Positions 55,739 through 63,280 of a DNA stretch of 64,000 nucleotides are shown one piece after another (the stretch's first letter is position 1; each line of letters opens with the position of its first letter). A model generated the notes under the pieces. The model saw only the letters and a list, made by a program, of their open reading frames with translations, did not search any database and was not told the DNA's origin. The position numbers and the translations under genes are program-made. Source of the stretch: an uncultured Flavobacteriaceae bacterium (GTDB lineage Bacteria > Bacteroidota > Bacteroidia > Flavobacteriales > Flavobacteriaceae). The stretch covers positions 348,178 through 412,177 of the forward strand of contig CALSTP010000001.1 in the NCBI GenBank assembly GCA_943789305.1. Reading direction: 5' to 3'.

Positions 55739-57082
55739 TTATGATATTATGTTATTAAATATTACTTTCCAGCTTTTCTTTTTGAGTTTGATATTAGTAT
55801 TAAAATCTTGATTGAATTTTAAAAGAATTTTTTCTTCATACGTTTTAAAAAATTCAGAATCAAAATTACAATTAGCCAGTTGTTCAATCATGTAGAAAAC
55901 TGATTTTTTTTCACAAAGTATTTTGTTCAAAAGCTCATGTCGCATTCGAATTCCAAAGGTGTTAATCCCCAAAAATTGTTTAGTGTTTTCGTTATATGAA
56001 AGGGTTATTGCAACATTTTTATTAGGATGTTTCCAATGAAAATGCTTTTCGGGTTTCGTGGGTTGGGGAGCTACAAGCCCATAGGTTTGATATTCGATGT
56101 CAAAAAATTTAGCGCTATTAAACCAATGTCCAGGATTATAGGTTTTTTTGTTCCCTGTTAGAGTTTGTGCAAGTGTTTCACCCATCATTCTACCTGTGTA
56201 CCAAACTGCTTCTATTGATCTTCTTCCCGTTTGTGGTTCTTGCTGTTCTGAGCAATCACCAATTGCGTAAATTGAACTTTGATTTGTTTCCAAATATTTG
56301 TTTACAAGAATCCCTCGATTGGTGGCAATGTCTGTATTATTTATAAAATCAATATTGGGTCTCACACCTACTGTAAGTCCAACAAATTGACAGCTAATAA
56401 TTTCTCCGGAATCTGTTCGAATGGCTTTTACACGTCCAGTTTTATCTTCTATAATTTCACTGAGATTGGTATTGAGTCTGAGGTCAATCCCGTGTTCCAG
56501 TATGTGTTGATTAATTAACTCAGACTCTCCTTTTGGTAATACGTTATTCCAAAAACTGTTTTCTCTAACCAAGAAGATTACTTTTTTTCCTCTCGAATGT
56601 AGCATTTCTGCCAACTCAACTCCAATAAGACCCCCACCAACAATAACAGCCTTATTTGTAGAAGCACTATAATCTTCAAGACTATCCAAATCCTGCTTAG
56701 AGTATAGACCTTGTACGCCTCTTAAATTTTCACCGGGCCAACCAAATTTGTTAGGTATCGAACCTGTGGCAATAATAAGGCTATCATAGGAGAGAATGGA
56801 TTCGTCAGAAAGTCTGATATTCTTTTCTTTAGGATTTATATGGGTTACAGTTCCTTGAAGTAAATCCAGTTTATTTTTTTCCCAAAAAGTGTTTTCATAG
56901 GGTTGGGTATCTTCCCATCTTAGATGCCCCATATAAACATACATTATAGCTGTTCGAGAGAAAAAATAGGGTGTCTCTTTAGAAATTATTAATATGGGTT
57001 TACTTGACTTTTTTCGGAAATTTCGTGCAAAAGTAATACCTGTAATTCCATTTCCAATAACAATAACTGGAGGGGCATTCAT
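55739..57082 (-). CDS. FAD/NAD(P)-dependent pyridine nucleotide-disulfide-type oxidoreductase
   Basis: The 447-residue flavoprotein has an N-terminal FAD site VIVIGNGITGITFA (about 6-19), an NAD(P) site AVIVGGGLIGVELAEML (about 145-161), a second FAD motif YAIGDCSE (about 271-278) and a C-terminal extension of about 150 residues with no redox-active CxxC. The layout suggests NADH-rubredoxin/nitrite-reductase type enzymes rather than disulfide reductases. It is followed two bases later by the polyferredoxin, a likely electron-transfer module, and lies beside the arsenosugar operon. Confidence 0.85.
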   Translation of the reverse strand: MNAPPVIVIGNGITGITFARNFRKKSSKPILIISKETPYFFSRTAIMYVYMGHLRWEDTQPYENTFWEKNKLDLLQGTVTHINPKEKNIRLSDESILSYDSLIIATGSIPNKFGWPGENLRGVQGLYSKQDLDSLEDYSASTNKAVIVGGGLIGVELAEMLHSRGKKVIFLVRENSFWNNVLPKGESELINQHILEHGIDLRLNTNLSEIIEDKTGRVKAIRTDSGEIISCQFVGLTVGVRPNIDFINNTDIATNRGILVNKYLETNQSSIYAIGDCSEQQEPQTGRRSIEAVWYTGRMMGETLAQTLTGNKKTYNPGHWFNSAKFFDIEYQTYGLVAPQPTKPEKHFHWKHPNKNVAITLSYNENTKQFLGINTFGIRMRHELLNKILCEKKSVFYMIEQLANCNFDSEFFKTYEEKILLKFNQDFNTNIKLKKKSWKVIFNNIIS

Positions 57083-57224
57083 CTTGATTATTTTTACACA
57101 AGGTAATTGATTTTAAACATTAATAAAAATCATTACATTTATAGTACTCAATCTTATTAAACTTTAAACCCATTGAAATCAGTATTTTTCATTTCTTAAA
57201 TATCGAAACCCCAAATCATCTTCT

Positions 57225-57678
57225 ATGGAAAATAAAAAAATGCGTCTATATTAAAATACTTTTGGATGCAAATAAAGAGCAGATTTGGAAAGCTCTTACA
57301 GATCCTAATATAACCGAAAAATAAATGTACAATTGTCAACTGCATTCTTCTTGGGTAATAAGCAGCGATGCGGTTTGGAAAGAGAAAAATGAAGATGGGA
57401 CATTTACAACCCATTTAGAAGGAAAAGTTTTGGAGTATAATCCTTACGATAAGCTTCGTTTTTCGATTTTTCACAAATCAAATCAGCATAATCTCAAAGA
57501 ATCTGAACTTAGTTTTACTCTTGAAAATCAATCTGCAGGAATTTTATTAAAGATTGAACAGGGAGAATTTCCAAATAATTCAGGGGGTAATAAACTTTAT
57601 GAAGAATGCTTAGCAGGTTTGAATTTTGTTAAGGATAATTTAATCATTACTATAAATGAGGTGACCTCTATTAAGTAA
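57225..57678 (+). pseudogene. Broken SRPBCC/AHSA1-like protein gene (frameshift and internal stop)
   Basis: A frame from ATG 57225 (MENKKMRLY) meets TAA at 57252-57254. The frame continuing from 57250 encodes LLDANKEQIWKALTDP and TEK, then stops at TAA 57322-57324. The same frame then continues to 57678 with TYE-like SRPBCC features (HLEGKVLEYNPYDKLRFSI and LLKIEQGEF). This matches the order of the AHSA1 family, ATG-domain start to end. At least one frameshift and one nonsense change separate the parts. Sequencing error remains possible. Confidence 0.8.
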
Positions 57679-57774
57679 ATTAAAAGCTATACTTTCTTAT
57701 TTTGAGTGGTTAATCATATTATTTGATTTTACAATTATTACACCTAATATTTTTTATTTTGGGGACATAAGGTA

Positions 57775-58467
57775 TTATTTCACAAAACGTAAATAGTATT
57801 GATGGAGTGTGGATGGGGATTTCCCAATATTTCTCAAAAGATGAATGATCAAGAAGTGAAATTGTAAACGAAGGACCCCGTTGCTTTCAAAACGACGGGC
57901 AGAAGTTTTTACTTCTTTTGATAATACACAAAATAAAGTTTCTTTATATATTCTGTCAATTAATTCGCCATCTTCACAAACCAGGTATTCTTCATTAAAA
58001 CCCTTGAGTGATTCGAAAAACTTTTTTTTAATGAATAAAGATTGATCTCCACCCCTACAAAATCGATTGTTAAAACGACTTGCAAAAGAAGCCAATTGAA
58101 GACTCAAATGTGAACTTAAAAATTTTAATCTAAATGAACCGGCTTTGTACCCTTGGTCAAACACTTGGTGAATGGTTCTATCAAAAGCATAAGGAGGAAT
58201 GGTATCTATATGAATGAAGTACAAAAAGTCAGCAGTAGCAATTTTTGCTCCTTGATTTTGCTGTATGGCCCTGCCTTTTTGGGTTTGTATTACAAAACAA
58301 TCATTTTTTTGTTTTAAATAAGCAAAGCTTCCGTCAGAACTTCCTCCATCAACAAAAATCATCTCATTTTCGAAAACCATATTCTTTTTTAGTGAAATCA
58401 AAAATGCCTCTAGCTGACTAATTTCATTCAGGATGGGTATAATTATCGAAAGGTACGGTTTACTCAT
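57775..58467 (-). CDS. TIGR04283-family arsenosugar biosynthesis glycosyltransferase
   Basis: The 230-residue GT2-type protein has IIIPILNEISQLEAFL at the N-terminus, FVDGGSSDGSFAYL (about 38-51), QTQKGRAIQQNQGAKIA and the HIDTIPP metal site (about 91-97). This fits the TIGR04283 family, named for its place in arsenosugar clusters. It is the last gene of the operon, starting eight bases before the DUF547 stop. It probably transfers or modifies the sugar aglycone (inference). Confidence 0.87.
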   Translation of the reverse strand: MSKPYLSIIIPILNEISQLEAFLISLKKNMVFENEMIFVDGGSSDGSFAYLKQKNDCFVIQTQKGRAIQQNQGAKIATADFLYFIHIDTIPPYAFDRTIHQVFDQGYKAGSFRLKFLSSHLSLQLASFASRFNNRFCRGGDQSLFIKKKFFESLKGFNEEYLVCEDGELIDRIYKETLFCVLSKEVKTSARRFESNGVLRLQFHFLIIHLLRNIGKSPSTLHQYYLRFVK

Positions 58468-59188
58468 TTAGACTCCAGTCGTATTTTTTATATTCAATTT
58501 TGGCTTGGTCAGTAAAGTCTTTATCTGAATATTTTTGAATAAAAGTGATTCTTTCTTTTTTTGAACCAAAGTCTTTGCTAAACCATAAGAAAATTCTTGA
58601 GAGCTTTATTTTGTTGTATTCAATCTGGTTTTTAATTGTGTCGTTTATGAAAAGTTTTGCAGCAGTATTCAGTTGTTTTGGAATTTTAGAAGCTCTGTAG
58701 GCTTCGTTCAACAATTGAGGACAAGAAGCAGAGGCACAATTAATTGCAAAATGAATTCTCGGTTCATTCATTTTTCGCAATACTTTATGTTCAATATCGT
58801 TGAGGGTTAGACTCCCACCACTAGGGAGTTCAAGAAAAATACTGTCCCAAGGGTCTTTGATGTCTCTGATACTTTGGATAGGATAATTATCAAGAATTAA
58901 TTTTACTGTAATAGCATTATAAGCATTAATAAAATAAGCTAAAGAATCATTTTTGTCAAAATATGGGGCAGGTGGCTTTTGTTCAAGAAGTTTGATGTAC
59001 TTGTTCAAATCTGATGAATTTTTTTTCCAGTTTTTATAATTTACATTTCCCTTATCATCTACATATTTTTGTAAAAGCATATCCCAGCTCGAGTGAATTC
59101 CTTTGTCTTGAGAAATTATTTTTTGGGCTTCAAATTTTGAGAACGTAAATCCTGAAAAAATCAATACGGCAAGAATAAGGTTTTTCAT
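58460..59188 (-). CDS. DUF547 protein, secreted
   Basis: The 242-residue protein has a signal peptide (MKNLILAVLIFSGFTFS). The DUF547 domain contains SLAYFINAYNAITVKLILD (about 80-98), DPWDSIFLE, HFAINCASASCPQLLNEAY with a CxxxxC pair (about 157-175) and KLSRIFLWFSKDFG. The cysteines and histidine resemble a thiol or cysteine-hydrolase active site. DUF547 has no defined reaction. It lies between arsM (17 bases upstream) and the TIGR04283 gene, so a role in arsenosugar handling is likely. The ATG at 59188 is chosen over an upstream frame that overlaps arsM. Confidence 0.83.
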   Translation of the reverse strand: MKNLILAVLIFSGFTFSKFEAQKIISQDKGIHSSWDMLLQKYVDDKGNVNYKNWKKNSSDLNKYIKLLEQKPPAPYFDKNDSLAYFINAYNAITVKLILDNYPIQSIRDIKDPWDSIFLELPSGGSLTLNDIEHKVLRKMNEPRIHFAINCASASCPQLLNEAYRASKIPKQLNTAAKLFINDTIKNQIEYNKIKLSRIFLWFSKDFGSKKERITFIQKYSDKDFTDQAKIEYKKYDWSLNE

Positions 59189-59205
59189 TTCAATTTGATT
59201 AAGGG

Positions 59206-60174
59206 TTAACAGCAACCTCCACCATCGTAATGATGGGTAGATTCACTAATAAAGATGTTGTTATGACTTATGTTTTTTAATGCCTGAGCAGTTTTATCAC
59301 AAATTGCTAAAGGTTGATTTTGAAGCAGAATATGACCATTTTTGTCGTCAAAATAGGGTTCATCTCCATAATAAATTGCAGATTTTCCAGTGAAAACACA
59401 TGGTCCGTCTTCGGGCATTGGGTCTTTGATCGCACAAATCTCTACACTTTCAATAAAAATTCTTTGTTTGGTAGGGTAGTGCTTTGGGTCTAAAATTCTG
59501 TAAGGTCTTTTTGCTCTGATTTCAATAGTACCAAAACCGACATCAGTTAACATTTTAACATAATCAGCTAAGGGGATTGATCCCGAAAGGCAAAGTGCTC
59601 TCAAGCGTTTGTCGTTCCTCAAGGTTTTGTTCATCGGTTGTTCGCAAATAGGATCACTCATTACCAACCTTCCATTGGGTTTTATTACCCGATACATTTC
59701 TTTAAGAGCCTTTTTTAGCTCTTCCATTTTGAAGATATTAAATAAGCAATTTTGTGCTGCAACGTCAATACTATTGTTTTCAACTGGAAGGTTCAAAGCA
59801 TCTCCTTTTTTGAGTGTTATAAAATCAGATTCGAACCATTCATTCTGTTTTTCAGCGAGTAGAAAATTTTTTCTTGAAGCTTGAAGCATTTCATCAACTA
59901 CATCAATTCCGATTACTCCCTCTTTTTGTCTTGAGAAGTATGAAAATTGAAGTAATTCCATTCCACCACCTACTCCCACATACAATATTTTAGGGTTGTT
60001 AACCAAATCTCTGGGATGAACAGTTGATCCACAACCGTAATTCATTTCCTGCATTATTGTAGGGATTTTGAGACCTGGGAATTGCCATATTGGTGTTGTA
60101 GTGCAACATAAACCAACATCAGGAGTAAGTGCTGCTTCTTTGTAAATATCTTTGGTTACTTCTAAGTAGTCCAT
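59206..60174 (-). CDS. arsM: Arsenite methyltransferase, arsenosugar-type ArsM
   Basis: The 322-residue SAM-dependent methyltransferase has an N-terminal cysteine pair (GLCCTTTP, about 21-28), GCGSTV (about 48-53), the SAM motif LYVGVGGGMELLQF (about 65-78), NCLFNIF (about 137-143), ICEQPM and a C-terminal HHYDGGGCC. Cysteines of this kind bind trivalent arsenic. The enzyme would turn arsenite into mono- and dimethylarsenicals. Its position with ArsS supports the arsenosugar variant. It follows the phosphorylase by one base. Confidence 0.88.
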   Translation of the reverse strand: MDYLEVTKDIYKEAALTPDVGLCCTTTPIWQFPGLKIPTIMQEMNYGCGSTVHPRDLVNNPKILYVGVGGGMELLQFSYFSRQKEGVIGIDVVDEMLQASRKNFLLAEKQNEWFESDFITLKKGDALNLPVENNSIDVAAQNCLFNIFKMEELKKALKEMYRVIKPNGRLVMSDPICEQPMNKTLRNDKRLRALCLSGSIPLADYVKMLTDVGFGTIEIRAKRPYRILDPKHYPTKQRIFIESVEICAIKDPMPEDGPCVFTGKSAIYYGDEPYFDDKNGHILLQNQPLAICDKTAQALKNISHNNIFISESTHHYDGGGCC

Positions 60175-60175
60175 T

Positions 60176-61006
60176 TTATATTAATTTGAGGAATGAGATT
60201 AATTGTTTTACAATTACGATCAAAGATTGTTCCGCTTTTTTAGCCATCTCCATAATGTTATTAATATCTATAGGTTCAAGGTTATCCGGATCACATACAT
60301 CTGTTAAAACAGAAAAAGCAATACAATCAATTCCAAGTTGGTTTGCAACAATCACTTCTGGAACGGTTGACATTCCAACTGCGTCGGCACCAATTATTTT
60401 CAAATAACGATATTCTGCTTTAGTTTCTAGTTGGGGTCCAACAACAGCTGCGTATATTCCCTTGTGTAATGTTATTTTTTTTTCCCCTGCAATTTTTATT
60501 GCTTTATCTTTTAAGGAATTATCATAAGGTTCACTCATGTCAACAAAACGATTACCGAGAGAATCAATGCCTTTCTCTGCTAGGGGAGACCCACCTTGCA
60601 GATTAATATGATCTTCAATCAACATAATCTCGCCTTTATCATAATTTAAGTTTATTGCACCAGCAGCATTACTGATTATAAGTTTTTTTACTCCAAGCTC
60701 ATTCATAACCCTAACCGGGTATGTTATCTCAAAAAAATTATAACCCTCATAGAGGTGAAAGCGTCCCTGAAAAACAAGAACTTTTTTTGAACTTAAAGAG
60801 CCGTAAATTAGTTTTCCAGTATGATGTTCAACGGTTGCCGACCGAAAATTAGGAATATCCTCAAAAGGAATCTCTTTTTCAATTTCTAGGTGATTGACCA
60901 AATCGCTCAATCCAGTACCTAAAATAATTCCAATTGCTCCATTTTCTATACCTTGCTTTTTGAGATATTTCGAACTTTCTTCAATTTTTTGAATCATTGT
61001 TTTCAT
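60176..61006 (-). CDS. Purine-nucleoside phosphorylase of the arsenosugar operon
   Basis: The 276-residue class PNP/MTAP enzyme has IGIILGTGLSDLVN (about 26-39), the phosphate site VEHHTGKLIYG, ISNAAGAINL (about 116-125), and PQLETKAEYRYLKIIGADAVGMS (about 190-212). In arsenosugar synthesis the ArsS product, a dimethylarsinoyl-deoxyadenosine, needs its adenine removed, and a phosphorylase in the same operon fits that step. The ATG overlaps the TIGR04282 stop by four bases. Confidence 0.9.
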   Translation of the reverse strand: MKTMIQKIEESSKYLKKQGIENGAIGIILGTGLSDLVNHLEIEKEIPFEDIPNFRSATVEHHTGKLIYGSLSSKKVLVFQGRFHLYEGYNFFEITYPVRVMNELGVKKLIISNAAGAINLNYDKGEIMLIEDHINLQGGSPLAEKGIDSLGNRFVDMSEPYDNSLKDKAIKIAGEKKITLHKGIYAAVVGPQLETKAEYRYLKIIGADAVGMSTVPEVIVANQLGIDCIAFSVLTDVCDPDNLEPIDINNIMEMAKKAEQSLIVIVKQLISFLKLI

Positions 61007-61608
61007 TGGTCTAAGAATTTTAAAAGTTCAGGAATTGTTTCGAGGTCTTCAAAATAATCTATGTCGTTTTTGGTTTCTAAATATGCTAATGTATTGTTTT
61101 TAAAGTCAGCAACCGTATCCTTGAAAACCGTTGAAGTTCCCCACCCTTTTCCATGAAAAACAGAGGGAATCCATCTTGAAAGACCTAATAAATAATATCC
61201 CCCATCTGTTGCTGGCCCAATTACGCCATCCACATTTCTTAATGTAAAAAAGGCCTTGTTGATGATTTGAGCATCTATATTCCATAAGTCGGTGCCAATG
61301 ACAACTATTCGATTATAACCGCAATTAAAACCGATTTTAAAAGCATTAGCCATCCGTTCTCCCAAAGAATTCCCTTCTTGAATTTTTTTATTGCGAACAC
61401 GACCCTCCCAAATATCCTGATCATCAATAAAATCAGAGTAATATAAACTCTTATGTGCGTCAACTCCATCCACAACTACAGCTGTTTTATTTATCAGTTT
61501 ATGGAATATTAAAAGTGCTTTTTCATTACCAATTGTTTTTGCTAACCGGGTCTTTACCATTCCTAGTTGTGGGTTTTTCGTGAAGATTAGCAGTAGTTTT
61601 TTTTCCAT
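61003..61608 (-). CDS. TIGR04282-family arsenosugar biosynthesis glycosyltransferase
   Basis: The 201-residue GT-A fold protein has LLIFTKNPQLGMVKTRLAKTI (about 5-25), IGTDLWNIDAQII (about 103-115) and GVIGPATDGGYYLLGL (about 129-144). This pattern is that of TIGR04282, a small nucleotidyl/glycosyltransferase-like family placed in arsenosugar clusters. It overlaps the phosphorylase start by four bases and is five bases from arsS. Confidence 0.87.
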   Translation of the reverse strand: MEKKLLLIFTKNPQLGMVKTRLAKTIGNEKALLIFHKLINKTAVVVDGVDAHKSLYYSDFIDDQDIWEGRVRNKKIQEGNSLGERMANAFKIGFNCGYNRIVVIGTDLWNIDAQIINKAFFTLRNVDGVIGPATDGGYYLLGLSRWIPSVFHGKGWGTSTVFKDTVADFKNNTLAYLETKNDIDYFEDLETIPELLKFLDQ

Positions 61609-61613
61609 AAAAG

Positions 61614-62669
61614 TTAAGTTATACTTCCTTGACAGCTGCTACCAGCTCCAGCTGTGCATCCGTAACAATGTTGGGAAAGTAGTATGTCACGATTGTTGAG
61701 TTTACCTTCATTAAATTCACTTATGTGTTTAGTGGTAACATCAACCTTGAGGTTTAACATTTGATTAAAATCACAATCAAACAAAAAGCCTTCCCAGTTG
61801 ACCGAAAGAGTATTGGTGCACATCAGATTTTTTACAGCTGAGGAATTAAAAGCATCTACTAGCGTATACATATATTCTTCATAGTTTTCTGAAGTAATAA
61901 GATAATCTAGAAAACGACTGATTGGAAGATTGGTAATTGTAAATAATTGATTGAATTTAATATTAAAATCTTCTAGTAAAGCTTTTTTGAAATCTACCTC
62001 CAATACGGACTGATCCCCTGGTAAAAAAGCTCCAGAAGGATTGTAAACAAGATCCAACGGAAGATTTTTGTCTAATATCCCATATCCAACTTTGTTTAAC
62101 ATCTGAAGCGCCTTAATGGAAGATTCAAAAACTCCATCACCTCTTTGACGATCCGTTTTTTCTCTCTTGTAAAATGGGAGTGAGGAAATAACATGAATTT
62201 TGTGCTTTGCAAAAAAAGTTGGAAGATCATTGTATTTTTTATTAGCTAGAATAATCGTGAGATTGGATCGAACTATAATTTCCTCCACATTGGTTTTTCG
62301 AAGCTCTTCAACAAACCATCTAAATCTTGGATGCATTTCGGGTGCCCCACCAGTAAGATCAACGGTTTTGATTTTTATATTTTTTATGACTCTTAAAATT
62401 TGTTCCATGGTTTTGTGAGTCATAATTTCTTTACGATCTGGACCAGCATCAACATGGCAATGAGCGCAAACTTGGTTACACATGTACCCAACATTAATTT
62501 GTAAAATCTCTAGTTTTTTGGGCCTTATTGGAGGAAGCTTATTGGAAGCTACTTTTTTTTTAAAAGTAGGTAAACTTCCGTCTTTGAAAATCCCACTAGC
62601 TAGTATTTCGAGCTGTTTTTCGGTTTGAGAGAGTGAATTATTTCGCGCCTTAAGTGATTTTATCTTCAT
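61614..62669 (-). CDS. arsS: Arsenosugar biosynthesis radical SAM enzyme ArsS
   Basis: The 351-residue protein has the radical SAM cluster motif CNQVCAHC (Cys64, Cys68, Cys71) followed by HVDAGPDR, a Gly-rich DLTGGAPEMHP (about 104-114) and a C-terminal cysteine set CYGCTAGAGSSC (Cys335, Cys338, Cys346). ArsS moves the 5'-deoxyadenosyl group of SAM to dimethylarsenite to form the arsenosugar precursor. The Cys-rich tail fits an auxiliary or arsenic-binding role. It follows the AhpD-like gene by one base. Confidence 0.92.
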   Translation of the reverse strand: MKIKSLKARNNSLSQTEKQLEILASGIFKDGSLPTFKKKVASNKLPPIRPKKLEILQINVGYMCNQVCAHCHVDAGPDRKEIMTHKTMEQILRVIKNIKIKTVDLTGGAPEMHPRFRWFVEELRKTNVEEIIVRSNLTIILANKKYNDLPTFFAKHKIHVISSLPFYKREKTDRQRGDGVFESSIKALQMLNKVGYGILDKNLPLDLVYNPSGAFLPGDQSVLEVDFKKALLEDFNIKFNQLFTITNLPISRFLDYLITSENYEEYMYTLVDAFNSSAVKNLMCTNTLSVNWEGFLFDCDFNQMLNLKVDVTTKHISEFNEGKLNNRDILLSQHCYGCTAGAGSSCQGSIT

Positions 62670-62670
62670 G

Positions 62671-63006
62671 CTACATGCTCAATTGATCATGACGATTCAT
62701 CATTTGAACTCCGTGGACTAACGCAGCTCCAGCTTTGATTGCTGCACCAGCATGAACTGCTTCCATCATATCTTCTTTTGGAATACCTATTTGTAAACTA
62801 TCTTTAGTATACGCATCAATACAATACGGACATTGAACAACATGAGATACGGCTAATGCTATTAATAATTTTTCTCGTTTTGATAATGAACCTTCATCAA
62901 AAACAGTATTGTAATAATCAAAAAATTTTGAGCCAAGAATTTCATTCCATTCGGTTACTGAACTAAATTTTTTGAGGTCTTCGGGTTGGTAATAGCTTTT
63001 TTTCAT
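62671..63006 (-). CDS. AhpD/carboxymuconolactone decarboxylase-like protein of the arsenosugar operon
   Basis: The 111-residue protein has the CMD core with KLLIALAVSHVVQCPYCIDAYTKD. The redox pair is Cys59 and Cys62. AhpD usually has a His four residues after the second Cys; here that place is Tyr66, so the proton relay is altered. It is the first gene of the seven-gene operon. A thiol peroxidase or arsenic-thiol role is inferred from fold and context. Confidence 0.88.
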   Translation of the reverse strand: MKKSYYQPEDLKKFSSVTEWNEILGSKFFDYYNTVFDEGSLSKREKLLIALAVSHVVQCPYCIDAYTKDSLQIGIPKEDMMEAVHAGAAIKAGAALVHGVQMMNRHDQLSM

Positions 63007-63024
63007 TTTTTTGTTTGGAGTTAA

Positions 63025-63267
63025 TTAAGTTTAAAGATATACATAAAATGGAAACGAAATGGTTTTAAAACCTTTAAAAAGCTTGTCCAATCGTATTCAA
63101 ATTTTCATGAACTTATCCCTGATTTTTTAGTTAATTTGGATTTTTTTTATAGCATTATTTACGACAAAACCTACAATGAATTTAATTGTAATTTAAAAAC
63201 TGGAGCAAGTGTGGTTATGACAAAACAGCAGTATCAAAGTCTCAATTATGTTATTAGAATTTTTTAA
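63025..63267 (+). other. Open frame with coding character but no usable start (possible decayed or miscalled gene)
   Basis: From 63025 a frame of 80 codons is open to the TAA at 63265-63267. It reads as a plausible protein (GFKTFKKLVQSYSNFHELIP, then YDKTYNEFNCNLKTGASVVM), with mixed polar and hydrophobic residues unlike a random A+T-rich frame. No ATG or GTG starts the reading; the first usable codon is TTG at 63136, giving 43 residues. The ATG at 63048 lies in another frame and stops after six codons. It overlaps the probable arsenosugar promoter on the other strand. Confidence 0.45.
63032..63039 (-). promoter_or_regulatory. Possible -7 element of the arsenosugar operon
   Basis: TATCTTTA on the minus strand (63039-63032) is one base from TAnnTTTG, with the same octamer as the exb promoter. 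It lies about 25 bases before the first operon ATG. No TTG is seen at -33. Confidence 0.38.
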
Positions 63268-63280
63268 AAAAAGAATAAAG

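Noticed and set aside
57223..57414. 63-residue minus-strand frame
   Set aside because: Antisense to the SRPBCC pseudogene; no family resemblance.
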